A DNA stretch of 64,000 nt from assembly GCA_021292165.1 (NCBI GenBank), contig CM037877.1, positions 218,777,350-218,841,349 of the forward strand, read 5' to 3'. A model generated the notes under the pieces. It saw only the letters and a list, made by a program, of their open reading frames with translations, ran no database searches and had not been told where the DNA came from. The DNA comes from Shinisaurus crocodilurus. Taxonomy: Eukaryota; Chordata; Lepidosauria; Squamata; Shinisauridae. Shown here piece after piece: positions 21,545-32,256 of this stretch (positions are counted from its first letter, which is position 1; every line of letters begins with the position of its first letter). The position numbers and the translations under genes were made by a program.

Positions 21545-21736
21545 ATGCTACCTCCAGTATCAGAGGCAGTATGCCTATGTACACCAGTTGCTGGAGAACA
21601 AGGGGAGGGGAGGGTGCTGTTGCACTCATGTCCTGCTTGGGGGTTTCCTGTGGGCAGCTGGTTGGCCACTTTGTGAACAGAATGCTGGACTAGATGGACC
21701 CTTTGTCTGATCCAGCATAGCTCTTCTTATGTTCTT
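21545..21736 (+). mobile_element. CR1-type LINE, 3' end of the split copy
   Basis: Continues the element interrupted at 19516: CTACCTCCAGTATCAGAGGC, GGCAGCTGGTTGGCCACTTTG, ATGCTGGACTAGATGGACCC and the octamer-type tail TTCTTATGTTCTT typical of CR1 3' ends. Confidence 0.85.
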
Positions 21737-21767
21737 TTTATTCCTGCTTCAAACATATACAGCAAAT

Positions 21768-22858
21768 ATCTTCCTGCTTCAAATTGGTCCTACCTGCGGG
21801 ATCAATTTCAGAGAGTAACATTGGGTGACTGTTCCTCTGACACTTGGCAATGGCACTATGGGGTTCCACAGGGTACCATCTTGTCCCCAATGTTGTTTAA
21901 CATCTATATGAAGCTGGGAACAGTCATTAGGGGATTTGGAGCCAATTGCCATCAGTACGCTGACACACAGCTCTATATCCCTGTGACAAATGATTTTGGA
22001 GAGGCTGTGCAAGTCCTGGATCAGTACCTAAACTCAGTGATGGGCTGGATGAGGGCCAATAAACTGAGGCTGAATCCTGGCAAGACAGAAGCCCTGTGGG
22101 TGAGTGGTTCCTGATAGGCTCATTGCCTGTTCTGGATGGGGTTGCAGTCCCTTAGAAAGATGGGGATCGTAGTCTGGGGGTACTCCTAGATCCATCATTG
22201 TTGCTGGAGTCCCAAGTGACTGTGGCGGCTCGGAGTGCCTTTTACCATCTTTTATTGGTTCACCATTTATGGCCTCTCCTGGACAGGGATAGCTTGGCCA
22301 CAGTGATACAGGCACTAGTAACCTCAAGACTGGATTACTGCAGTGCACTTTATGTGGTGCTACCCTTAAGGCTGTTCCAGAAGCTGGAGCTAGTGCAGAA
22401 TACAGCAGCTCGGCTGTTGTCGGGAGCTGCCCCTTTTCAGCGTGCAACTCTTTTGCTGAAGGAACTGCACTGGCTACCTATTTGCTACCGGGTCAGGTTT
22501 AAGGTTCTGGTACTTGTGTACAAAGCCTGAAACAACTTGTGACCAGATTACCTGAGAGAGCGCCTCCTCCCATACCAACCTGCCTGGTCGCTGAGGTCAT
22601 CAGATGGCATGCTCCTGGTGGTTCCTCATGGACCTTTGGCCCAATTGGAGTCCACTAGGAGAACAGCCTTCAGTGTGGCAGGCTCCATTTCTGTGGAGCT
22701 CCCTGCCTCTGGAGGTCAGGCAGGCTCCGACATTGTGCTGCTTTCAGCTCCTGCTGAAGACCTCCTTGTTCCAGGAAGCCTTCTTTGCTCTTTAACCAGC
22801 AATGTAATTTTAGTTTGTTTTTAATGTATTATTTTTGTTCCTTTTATCTGTTTATTTA
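21768..22858 (+). mobile_element. L2-type LINE, 5'-truncated
   Basis: Carries GVPQGTILSPMLFNIYMKLG, a damaged catalytic loop (CHQYADTQLY, one Asp codon lost from YADD), NKLRLNPGKTEAL, then SRLDYCSALYVVLPLRLFQK and KELHWLPICYRVRFKVLVLV, and a C-terminal part in another frame (SLPLEVRQAPTLCCF). Several frameshifts; inactive. Confidence 0.85.
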
Positions 22859-22876
22859 CGGTCTAACCACCACACC

Positions 22877-22877
22877 A

Positions 22878-22926
<49 letters not shown>
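22877..22926. repeat. Compound (TA)n(CA)n microsatellite
   Basis: ATATAT run followed directly by a CACACA run, between the L2-type copy and the 3' end of the minus-strand LINE. Confidence 0.95.
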
Positions 22927-22990
22927 ATACAAACAAAATATACCAGCTCTCAGTTGTACACTCAGAATAAAAACATACAATAAGACCGAA

Positions 22991-24043
22991 TCAGGCAAGC
23001 ATAGAAGGCCTAGTCAAAATAGCAACATTCAAGAATGTTGCAACTTCCTTAGTGATTAAACTATTTGAGCCATCAAGCAAAATGGTCAAAAGAGACTCTA
23101 AAGATTGTCCAGGGAAAGTTTGTGTGATTGGATGTATTAGAGTCTCTCTAGCCCCTTGATAGAAACTGCAATTAAATAGAACATGCACAACAGATTCCAC
23201 TTCCTCGTTGTTGCAGGGGCAGAATCTATTTTTCACTGGGATTTTACTGTATCTGCCATCCAAAAGTTTGGAGGGTAAAACATTAAATCGGACTAAGGAA
23301 AATGCTCTCCTGTATTTAGGGATCGATAACCACTCTAAATAGAGCATCCCATTTTTAGGATAAAGGCCCGACAAACCCAGTGACAGAGGGGAACATGGGC
23401 CCTGGGCCGCTGCATGGAGCTCTTGAAAATTGATGTCAGTCAGTCTCTGCTTGACTAGAAATTTAGCTTTCTCCCAGGACAAGGATAGCAAATAGGAAGG
23501 AGACAGCCCAATTGAGGCAACCTTTTGCCCCACTGCTTTATTCCAAGCAGACACATAGGAATCTAACATCACCTGGGAAACAAAAGAATTTGGCTTAACC
23601 AAAAGCTGGCAACAAAGCCAGAAGTGAATAGAATGTATCCAAGCCAGACAACTGAGAGAATTAAGGCCAGCTTCAAGATAAAGGGCAGCACCAGCAACAC
23701 ACTTGGGCACGCCAAATATAGATCTAAGGAAGTAAGACTGAATGCTTTTGAGAGAGTCTTTAAGACAAAGAAACCAGATAGGAGCTCCAAAAAGAATCTG
23801 GGATATTATCTTAACTTGAAAAACACAGATGGCAGCTGGAATAAATTTCCCACCTCTAGTGAAAAAGAAGCGCAATATGGCACTCAGATTTTGTTCGGCT
23901 TTAGCCTTAGCAAGCTTTGCCTGGACTCTCCAGTTAGCAGTCTCATGAAACCAAATACCCAGATATTTATAGGAGTCAACTTGATCAAGTCTACTGTTAT
24001 CCATAACCCAAGAATGTCTAACCTTCTTCCTTGCAAATACCAT
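22991..24043 (-). pseudogene. ORF2 C-terminal fragment of the I/Vingi-like LINE
   Basis: A 350-codon frame without stops, which is long for a decayed element, so the copy is fairly young. It lacks the RT catalytic motif, which would be further upstream. The region after the thumb ends in a cysteine-histidine knuckle (CPCNNEEVESVVHVLFNC), then about 50 residues to the stop. There is no RNase H signature that I can see. Confidence 0.65.
23174..23213. repeat. 40-bp segment duplicated at the LINE 5' end (source copy)
   Basis: Identical to 24139-24178 in the same orientation. It lies in the ORF2 C-terminal knuckle region of the minus-strand LINE. Confidence 0.9.
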
Positions 24044-24138
24044 AACTTTAGATTTGGAGTAATTGATTGTTAAAAGATTTTTATTACAGAACTCAGCAAA
24101 TCCAGATAGTAATCGCTTAAGACCTAAGCGTGTCTGTG

Positions 24139-24178
24139 AAATAGAACATGCACAACAGATTCCACTTCCTCGTTGTTG
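24139..24178. repeat. 40-bp segment duplicated at the LINE 5' end (second copy)
   Basis: Exact repeat of 23174-23213, placed directly at the truncated 5' boundary of the LINE. Two imperfect copies of ATGGTATTGTG follow at 24183-24206. Confidence 0.9.
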
Positions 24179-24206
24179 TAAGCATGGTATTGTGATGGTA
24201 TTGTGA

Positions 24207-25072
24207 TGAGGACTAATGATTGCAAGCAGAAGCTGCTGGCTGCATCCATTTAGCTAACCATTGGCAACTTAAGCTGGAAATTCATTGCCTCGTTGAGCCT
24301 AATGCTACTCCTATTTCATGTGGAAATATCTTAATCACATTGTTTGATGAATGCATCTGTTTATATGCACTGAAATCAATTCCTGATGCTTTCTGATCAT
24401 GCTTTCCATCTGCTGCTTGGACCTTACTTGTTAGACCCAGTTTCAGAAAACAGATTTTTAGAAAAAGTACTTTGCTTGAACAAGCACACATTAACTGAAA
24501 AGTGAAGATTGGAACAGCTGACGGATCTGAGAGCCTTAAACAGTACTTCAGTTTCTGAGTTCCTCACTATAGAAATTAGTTCTTCCAAAATGCAGTAGAA
24601 TTAGTGATGGGCAACTTCTTCCCCCCACGCCTGCCCGTTTTGGATTGAATTGGAAAAATAAACTGAGCCATTTCCTCCCAAATAGGGAAAAGCTTGTCTT
24701 ATTTTCTGAACTAATATGAATTTGGAAATTGAGCTTGGAATTGCAGTAACCATGGGAAAAACTACATGTCCCAAGGCCTCTGGAGCCTTTTTCCTGACCA
24801 GTGTGCTGGAAAAGAGAGGGAGGAAGGGAACGGATATCCCTCCTTCCCTCTTCCTATGGCTGGAGTTCTGCTCCTGCTGCCTGAGCTGTGTAAATATTGC
24901 TTTAAAAGAAAGAAGAGAGGGTTGGGGAACTTCAGAAGCGGTGGGTGGAAATTTTTCTCCAGTTTAGATTTTAATCTGAGGTAGAAAAGAATTTGGGATC
25001 CTTATAATGTTCACCTCTCCATTGAGTTCTGCATTTTGAACCCCTGAAGTTCATACCTGGGCCCATACTTGG
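24207..25072. other. No recognised gene or repeat
   Basis: Unremarkable sequence, no motif supported. Confidence 0.4.
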
Positions 25073-25560
25073 TGTCAGAATTTGGAGACTGAGGGCTCCA
25101 GCAGCAGTGACTCTGAGGATACACCAGAACAAGTCCCTGCTCCTTCTGAACTGGTGCCTACTGCCTCGGGTTTCATATCCTATCCATGCAACTTCCAGGA
25201 GTTACCACTACCCCTTCACTCCGAGGAGTGGACCTTGGTCTCTAAGGAACAGTCCACAACTGGCTCCTCATTCCTCCAGCCTTCACTTCCTAGAAGAAGC
25301 CAATGCTTCCAGAAAAAGGACACTGGCCCTTTAACAGCCAGATATAGCACATGATTGGTTGGAGCTTCCAGACAGACTCTCCTGGCTTGGCTATAAATCC
25401 TGCCAGTTGCTCCCTCTCAGTGCTGGAGTAACGCTGGTATCCCAGCTGCAGGACTTCTCTCCACGGTCCTGAAATCAACTCCAGGTCCTGGACTGGTACT
25501 GGCAGTGCTGGCCGTGGTACTAAAACTCCTCCTGATCCAGTCACCTGTCCCACATTGTGC
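25073..25560 (+). promoter_or_regulatory. Candidate LTR or promoter block with TATA box
   Basis: Starts TGTCAGAATTTGGAG. Contains an open frame of 90 codons (25082-25354) rich in Ser and Pro with no known domain, then GATTGGTTGG (CCAAT-like on the minus strand) and GGCTATAAATCC, about 30 bp before CTCTCAGTGC. The layout is that of a Ty3/gypsy-type LTR or a short promoter. No second copy, target duplication or clear CA end was found. Confidence 0.3.
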
Positions 25561-25767
25561 CTCTTCACCTGAGAAGTTGTCCATAGCAGACGATTCATAG
25601 AATTGTCCTTTATCTGTGCACATTTATACAGCATGTCTAGCCAGCTATTAATGCTGTGTTTAGAATTGGAGATGCTAGGATTTCTGGAGGTATTCACATG
25701 CATCATGTTCTAGGAGAGTACCAACGGTGCTCAAAGTGATGGTGAAAGATTGAACATAGCCTTATAG

Positions 25768-26045
25768 CAGGGATGTAGAACCTCTGGCCCAAGGGATTAA
25801 TCAGGCCTGTGGAGATTCCACCTCTGGCCTGCAGAATCTCCTTGGGTTCCCCCATGGGGTGGAGTCCCCTTGATCTTCAAGCTTCACCCCTGGATGATTT
25901 CTGGCTGATACCACTGCTCATCCCAGTGCCAGCCGAGTCCCTTTCTCTGTACTGAGAGAATGGAGAAAGGCAAAATGGGTGGGGGGATGACATCAGTGGG
26001 TGATGTCATCCAGTCCCCCCACCAAAAACAGTTCTGAACCACCTG
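25768..26045. mobile_element. Probable non-autonomous hAT-like repeat, family 2
   Basis: Begins AGCAGGGATGTAGAACCTCTGGCCC, like the starts at 15994 and 48460. Contains a small palindrome GATGACATCA..TGATGTCATC at 25987-26010. Confidence 0.4.
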
Positions 26046-26222
26046 CATTACAGAGTGCTTCTGTACTAGGGAACCAGTGTGGATGGTCCTTGCAGTATTT
26101 TTTAAATTAGCCCTGCCTGTCAGGACATAGGTTCATGGTTTGGAGGACCATCACTACATCCTATTCTACATCCTATTTCATCACTACCACTCTCTCCATA
26201 GTTGCCTTTTACTTCTGTGTTA

Positions 26223-26227
<5 letters not shown>

Positions 26228-26256
<29 letters not shown>
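26228..26256. repeat. (GT)n microsatellite
   Basis: Uninterrupted GT run. Confidence 0.95.
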
Positions 26257-26257
<1 letters not shown>

Positions 26258-26339
26258 GTCCGTGTGAGGCTGCTCCCTTTGGGGGCATGGCCTGAATCTG
26301 GGCCAGGGGCTGCCAGTTGCAGTCCTCTACCCTAGAAGG

Positions 26340-26485
26340 TTTTTGTGCTGTATTTTATTGTTTCTCTTGAATTTTAATTATTGCATTTGTTTTTTATGTT
26401 GCATTTTGTTCTTTACTTCTGTGAGCCACTCAGACAGGATAGGCTGGTGGTTGGCCATATGAATTCAGTAGTAGTGGTAGTAATA
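26340..26485 (+). mobile_element. LINE 3'-end fragment (L2-like)
   Basis: TTTGTGCTGTATTTTATTG, a T-rich UTR and TGTGAGCCACTCAGACAGGATAGG before an A/G/T-rich tail resemble the other L2-like 3' ends. No coding part. Confidence 0.4.
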
Positions 26486-27229
26486 AAGCCATGACTGGCA
26501 GAGACTTCCCGACATGTATATATGAGGTAAAGTAGAAATGTGCACAGTCTTCACACTGGTATGCATAGGTCTGTATGATTTGAATTATACCCATGTAGCA
26601 GCGTCTTGCCAGCATGACAGAAATTCACATACATAATCTCATATGAACTGTGATGTAAGAGATGAGTGTAGGAATCATCCCATGCGAATTATTTTTACAA
26701 TATGCTTTGTAGAATTGATGCGACAAGATGGTAAAAATCCATTTTTCTCTGTGCTCTGTTAAGGTGTAGTAGTAATGAGCAATAAAAACAGGTCTACTTC
26801 TCTCTAGTAGCCATTTAATAATATATGTGCAAAAGGCAGAAGTGATTTTAATTTTTTTTAAATTATTCATTGAATATTAGTAGCAGCATTGTACCATGCT
26901 GAGCATGGAATACAGATTTCTCACTTGGCATTTGGCTGGGGAGGAAATTAGCAAAATTAGTTTTCGGATTTGAGACATGACTGACAGATAGTTAAGAAAC
27001 AGAAGTTTGCCAAATCCCAGGTCAGTAGCCTGAAAGGGTTAGAATTATTAGCAGTGTTGTGATAGTGCCAAGAGAGCTGCTACATCCATATACTAAGTTT
27101 AAAGCAACCCCAACTCTACTTTGAAGTGCAGAAAGTATGGCAAATTTCCCCATTGCTTGCTTTTGGGGGATATTTTTAGATGCCAAAGGCGGCGAAGCCC
27201 AAGTTTCTTCATAACTTACAAACTTAGCC
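26486..27229. other. No recognised gene or repeat
   Basis: AT-rich stretch without motifs on either strand. Confidence 0.4.
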
Positions 27230-27825
27230 AAGAGCTACGGACCTCACATCATTTTTATAATTCTTTTCTTTTCTTTTCAAGTTTCTTCAACGTGACATAA
27301 TAACAGAATAACATACGTAACCAAAAACTCCAGTTCAGCACTCAGTTATGAGAGACATTATATCTCCAACACCAGCATCTACAAAAGCTTCATTGTCATG
27401 CAAGAATTATAGGAGGGTTGGGGGGTGGGGGGTGGGATTTGGGATAGGATCAGTTCATCTCAAGAGATTTCCCCAAAGGTTCCCATGAGACACAGGTGGC
27501 CTTAAATCTGCTGCATTATGCAGCGCATAGTCCATAAATGGGAGCCAGATTGCATAAAAGTTGCCCAGTAATGAGTGTCTTTGCGCAGTGTACGTTGGCA
27601 TTTCCACTGCCTGCTGTTCATTGCTGCTGTCACTGTAACCCCTGCTCACTGCCACTGTGTGCCCATGGCCATATAACTCCTTGCCTGCTTTGGTCCTCAT
27701 TCCAAATGCACAGAGAGTCTCCACTGGGTGATGGGTCAATCTCACCCTGCTCCTTTGGAGACCGCGGAGTAAAATTTGGCATGCTTGCCTGTTCATCATA
27801 TGAACATATAGCGACCACATGAAAG
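27230..27825 (-). mobile_element. L1/Tx1-like ORF2 C-terminus and 3' UTR remnant
   Basis: The minus-strand frame ends with LLGNFYAIWLPFMDYALHN and a short basic end, recalling the W.PF.DY stretch at the C-terminus of L1/Tx1 ORF2p. An AT-rich region follows to about 27230. No RT motifs remain. Confidence 0.35.
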
Positions 27826-28286
27826 CTACCTTATATTGAGTGAGGTCATTGGTTAATCTAGGCCAGTGGTGACTACCCTGGCTGGCATCGGGGTTTCTTT
27901 TTTGAATATAAAGCGGTATTCACATTTCTTAAAATGAACCATAAATTTAAAGGTAAGCCAATACTGGTCAAGGATCTTTAGCTATATAAAATCCATTACA
28001 GGGTATTACAATTGCTTTGAACCCAGTTTCCATCCTGTTGGATTACGTAGAGCAGGGGTGGGCAGAAGGTAGATCTGGATCTACTGGTAGATCTCTGGGT
28101 GACTTTCAGTAGATCAGCAAGGATTTCTGATAGCAACAAAGTCTCTCTCCCTCCTCCTGCCACCCCCTCTGCTCGCAGACTACATTGCCGAAATTAAGAA
28201 AGCTCGAGGTAACTAAGAATATATTTTGTGTGGAAGCTTTGTTCCATTCTGGTTCTCTGGGCAAATCCTGGGCCCAGAATTGTTCA
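27826..28286. other. Interspersed-repeat fragments, not classified
   Basis: CATGAAAGCTACCTTATATTGAGTGAGGTCATTGG (27819 onward) has the style of a widespread squamate repeat (ACCTTATACTGAGTCAGACC). At 28053 CAGGGGTGGGCAGAAGGTAG looks like another DNA-transposon end. Neither is bounded. Confidence 0.3.
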
Positions 28287-28315
28287 ATTCTAAGCAGGGT
28301 TGCAATGATTTAAAT

Positions 28316-28648
28316 TCAGGTTGGAGTGTTTGGGTGGGGATCCTCTGCTGGATCCAGCTTGCTGTGGCTCCTCCCCCACCTGTCTGACATCAGCCGGACC
28401 AACGGCCACTCCTTCCTCCCCAGGAACTAAAGGGTGGGGCTGCCAGAGGCAGCGCCTCTGCGCACACCTCGGCGTCGCGCAAAGTGCAACACTAAGTGCG
28501 CACTTAGCGTCGCACTTGGAGTCGCTTGTAGTCACACAGAAGGGGACACACCTACCCGCCTTCCCTCCTGGGGCTTTATATATGGCAAGCAGCAGCAATT
28601 GACAGCAGCAGGTGGCGGCAGCTAGAAGAACAAGAAGAAGGAGCAAGG
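28316..28648 (+). promoter_or_regulatory. Probable 5' UTR / internal promoter region of the L2-type LINE
   Basis: GC- and CpG-rich (CTCGGCGTCGCGCAAAGTGC) with a small palindrome CTAAGTGCGCACTTAG near 28492. Its position before the first open frame fits an internal promoter. Function is inferred from position only. Confidence 0.45.
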
Positions 28649-29612
28649 GTGGATTTCCACTTGCTCCTGGTCAGCTGCTGTTCTCTGTTTTACACTGTTT
28701 TACATTTTTATAATTTTAATATGTGCCTGGGGAATGTACTTTGTGACTCAGGGGGAGGAGGGGGTGCCCCTATTGCTGTGGTCACGGGTAGGGGGAGGTA
28801 TGGCGTTAGGGGATTAACGAGCCAGGTGAGGAGAAGGGGGGCTAGACACCTTACGGCTATCCCCTCTTCTGGTTCTTCCCCCAACCAGATGGTTCCTGGT
28901 AGCCTTACCAGCTTGCCCTCAGGTCTGGTGGTGCTGTTGTTGAATGCCAGGTCGGTCCAAAATAAAATCTCCCTCATCCATGATTTGATTGTGGATGAGG
29001 AGGCTGACCTGGTATGTATTACCGAGACCTGGGTGAGTGAACTGGGTGGGGTTACTCTCTCCCAGCTGTGCCCTACTGGGTACTTGGTGCAGCACCAGTA
29101 TCGACTCGAGGGTCGGGGAGGGGGTGTTGCTGTGGTCTATAGGGATTCTATCTCCCTCTCTAGGCTTCCTGTTCATTCGAGTGCAGGTCTCGAGTGTCTG
29201 TATCTTGTGTTGGGTACTCGGGACAGACTGGGGATTCTGCTGGTGTACCGCCCACCCCGCTGCCCAGCAGACTCCCTGCCTGAGCTGACGGAGGTGGTCT
29301 CGGACTTGGTGTTGGGGACCCCTAGGATGATGGTTCTGGGGGACTTCAACTTCCATGCCGAGACTGCTGTGTCCGGGGCGGCTCAGGACTTCATGGCTGC
29401 CATGACGACCATGGGGCTGTCCCAACATGTCAATCGGCCCAACACATGTAAGAGGACATACACTTGATCTGGTCTTCTCGACTGGGCAGGAGGATGGTGA
29501 TCTGAAAGTGGGGGAATTAACATCTGTTCCTCTGTCATGGTCAGATCACTTCCTATTGAGGTTTAGACTTTCAGCAGCGTTTCCCCTCCGCAAGGGTGGG
29601 GGGGGCTATTAA
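28649..29612 (+). pseudogene. L2-type ORF2, N-terminal AP-endonuclease domain
   Basis: Frame 28649-29467 carries apurinic-endonuclease motifs in order: LLNARSVQNK, VCITETWV (catalytic Glu), GRGGGVAVVYR, LLVYRPP and MVLGDFNFH (catalytic Asp and Asn). It runs out of frame after VNRPNTCK. The expected continuation, THVRGHTLDLVFSTG and the terminal SWSDH (catalytic Asp/His pair), is in the frame starting at 29427. A frameshift of one or two bases around 29445-29460 therefore breaks the gene. The domain nicks target DNA to start reverse transcription. There is no separate ORF1 apart from the short basic/Gly-rich region preceding the domain. Confidence 0.85.
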
Positions 29613-31753
29613 AATGGTCCGCCCCCGGAGGTTAATGGATTCCGATGGATTCCAGAGGGCTCTGGGGGATTTTCCTGCTGGTATGGCTGGCGGTCCTGTT
29701 GAAGCCCAGGTTGCTCTGTGGAATGCAGAGATGACCCGGGCGGTGGACACGATCACGCCCAAGCGCCCTCTCCCCCTGGGCAGAGCCCGGCCAGCTCCCT
29801 GGTACACACCAGAGCTGAGGGCAATGAAGCAAGAGGGAAGACGGCTGGAACGCAGGTGGAGGAGAACTCGTGCTGAATTTGACCGAACACAGGTTAGAGC
29901 TCATTATCGAGCCTACTCTGTGGCGGTGAGGGTGGCAAAGAGAGAATTCTTTTCCACCACCATTGCATCTTCTCAGTGCCGTCCAGCGGCGCTTTTCCGA
30001 GTGGTCCGTGGCCTTTTACACTCTGGGCCAGCGAGAGAAATGATAGAACCCTCGGTAGCATGCTGTGACGACTTTGCACGGCACTTTGAAGATAAAGTCG
30101 CTCAAATTCGTCATGAATTGGACACCACAGTTAGTGCAGCTCCTTTAGTAGAGGTGTCCAGAGCACCGTCTGGTCCGGTTTTATTGGATGAATTTCAGTT
30201 ATTGAGGCCTGAGGATGCGGACAAGGTGCTTGGCCAAGTCCGGTCTACCACCTGTGTGCTTGACCCTTGCCCATCATGGCTTATTACATCAAATAAGGAG
30301 GGGATAGCCGGCTGGGTCCAGGAGGTTGTAAACGCCTCCTTGAGAGAGGGAGTGGTGCCAGCCTCTTTGAAAGAGGCGGTGATTAGGCCACTCCTCAAAA
30401 AGCCTAACCTGGACCCGGATGATGTTAATAACTACAGGCCGGTAGCTAATATCCCATTCCTGGGCAAGGTGTTTGAGCGGGTGGTTGCTGGTCAACTCCA
30501 GGTACTCTTGGATGAAACGGACTATCTAGATCCATTTCAATCTGGATTCAGGCCTGGTTTTGGAACGGAAACTGCCTTGGTCGCCCTGTGGGATGACCTC
30601 TGCCAGAAGAGGGACAGGGGGAGTGCAACCCTGTTGATTCTCTTGGACCTCTCAGTGGCTTTCGATACCATCGACCATGGCATCCTTCTGGATAGGTTGT
30701 CTGGGTTGGGAGTTGGAGGCACTGCGCTCCAGTGGTTCCGATCCTACTTGGGCGGCCGATTCCAGAAGGTGGTGCTGGGGGATTACTGCTCTGTCCCTTG
30801 GCAGTTATGCCATGGGGTGCCACAGGGCTCTATTTTATCCCCTATGCTGTTTAACATCTACATGAAACCACTGGGAGAGGTTATCCGGAGGTGTGGGCTG
30901 AGGTGTCATCAATATGCAGATGACACCCAGCTCTATCTCTCTTTTTCATCTAATCCAGGTGAGGCAGTGGCTGTTCTGAATCAGTGCCTGGACTCAGTAA
31001 TGGACTGGATGAGGGCTAATAAACAGACTCAATCCAGATAAGACGGAGGTACTGTTAGTGGGTGGTTCGTCTGCTCGGCTAAGTGATATTCAACCAGTTC
31101 TGGATGGGGTTACACTCCCCCTGAAGGATCAGGTTCGTAGTTTGGGGGTGCTCTTGGATCCCCAACTGTCACTTGAGGCACAGGTCAACTTGGTGGCACG
31201 GAGCACCTTTTATCAGCTTAGGCTGATATACCAACTACGTCCTTATCTGGACAGAGATAGCCTAGCTACAGTTATCCATGCTCTGGTAACCTCTCGTTTG
31301 GATTACTGCAATGCGTTATACGTGGGGCTGCCTTTGAAAACGGTCCGGAAACTTCAGCTGATCCAAAATAGGGCAGCAAGATTATTAACCGGGACTGGCC
31401 GACGAGAACATATTATGCCAGTGCTTTCTCATCTGCACTGGCTGCCAGTCTGTTTCCGGGTCCAATTCAAAGTGCTGGTGCTAACATTTAAAGCCCTAAA
31501 CAGCTTGGGGCCAGGGTATCTGAAGGATCGTCTCCTCCCATATGTACCTGCCCGGACACTAAGATCTTCCTCAGCGGTCCTTCTCCAAGAGCCCCTGCCA
31601 AAGGAAGTGAGGCAGGTGGCTACTAGGAGGAGGGCCTTTTCTGCTGTGGCACCCCAGTTATGGAATGAGCTCCCCAAAGAGGTTCGCCTGGCGCCTACTT
31701 TGTATTCTTTCCGGCGCCAGGTGAAGACCTTTCTGTTCTCCCAGGCATTTTAA
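29596..31753 (+). pseudogene. L2-type ORF2, reverse transcriptase and C-terminal domain
   Basis: The 481-codon frame (29596-31041) contains NNYRPVANIPFLGKVFERVV, FQSGFRPGFGTETALVALWD, LLDLSVAFDTIDHGILLDRL, HGVPQGSILSPMLFNIYMKP and CHQYADDTQLYLS, a complete RT core with intact YADD. At MRANK the frame is lost (AATAAACAGACTC, two bases fewer than the AATAAACTGAGACTC implied by other copies). Translation resumes in frame at 31058 with LDGVTLPLKDQVRSLGVLLD, LDYCNALYVGLPLKTVRK, HLHWLPVCFRVQFKVLVLTF and LWNELPKEVRLAPTLYSF to a stop at 31753. With the endonuclease frameshift, only two small lesions separate this from an intact protein, so the insertion is relatively recent. Confidence 0.9.
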
Positions 31754-31884
31754 TCATTTTAATCTTGAAATTGTTTTTAATTCCGTTATTGTAACTGCTG
31801 CTGCTAGCTCTGCTGTTTGTTTTTAATCTGTGTTTTTAAATTTTATATTTTATATTGTATTTTATGATTTTAACTGTTGTAAAC

Positions 31885-31913
31885 CGCCCAGAGAGCTTCG
31901 GCTATTGGGCGGT
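31885..31913 (+). promoter_or_regulatory. Conserved 3' hairpin of the L2-type LINE
   Basis: CCGCCC and GGGCGG pair around AGAGAGCTTCGGCTATT, just before the tail. Equivalent stems occur in copies at 8644, 9783, 16331, 38647 and 48733. By analogy with LINEs of this group it is probably the recognition site for the element's own RT. Confidence 0.55.
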
Positions 31914-31924
31914 ATAAAAATGTA

Positions 31925-31956
<32 letters not shown>

Positions 31957-32256
31957 ATCAGAATGATTTAAATCATTGATTAAATCATTGATTAAATGAT
32001 AAATAAAAATCATTGATTTAAATCAAATTAAAAAATAAATTGAGTAAGAGTTGCTGCACTGCAGTAACGATAAATGAAAATTTTCAAAAAGAAGCACAAG
32101 CTGAAAGTTAAAACGAAACTGAAAGTGAGACGGGAATTCCCTCTGTGGGCAGGGCAGGAAGTTACTTGCAAGCAGACCACAACAAAACAAGTCTGAGTCT
32201 GTCAGGCAGAGAGCTCTTACTGAACAGGAGCCAAACCACCAGACAGAAGAAGCATA

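Larger units (their letters stand above)
22935..24138 (-). mobile_element. LINE of the I/Vingi-like group, 5'-truncated
   Basis: One long minus-strand frame (24043-22991, 350 aa) holds the C-terminal part of an ORF2: KVRHSWVMDNSRLDQVDSYK YLGIWFHE (split here) after the RT core, and near the end FCPCNNEEVESVVHVLFNC, a C-x-C..H..C knuckle typical of I/Jockey-like ORF2 ends. The sequence before 24043 (YSKSKVM type) extends to about 24138. RT catalytic residues lie upstream of the truncation. The clade name is tentative. Confidence 0.65.
28316..31961 (+). mobile_element. Full-length L2-type LINE inserted in the hAT left end
   Basis: Flanked by 12-bp duplications AATGATTTAAAT at 28304-28315 and 31962-31973. 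The 3.65-kb copy has a CpG-rich 5' region, endonuclease and RT coding parts, a 3' UTR with the CCGCCCAGAGAGCTTCGGCTATTGGGCGG hairpin at 31885-31913, and an (AAAT)n tail. It is the only complete L2-type copy in the window. Confidence 0.9.

Noticed and set aside
27455..27820. 121-aa minus-strand ORF as a host exon
   Set aside because: No splice sites fit it and its end resembles the L1/Tx1 ORF2 C-terminus. Listed as a weak LINE remnant instead.
29571..30823. Minus-strand ORFs of 60-169 aa over the full-length L2
   Set aside because: Shadows of the plus-strand endonuclease-RT coding sequence.
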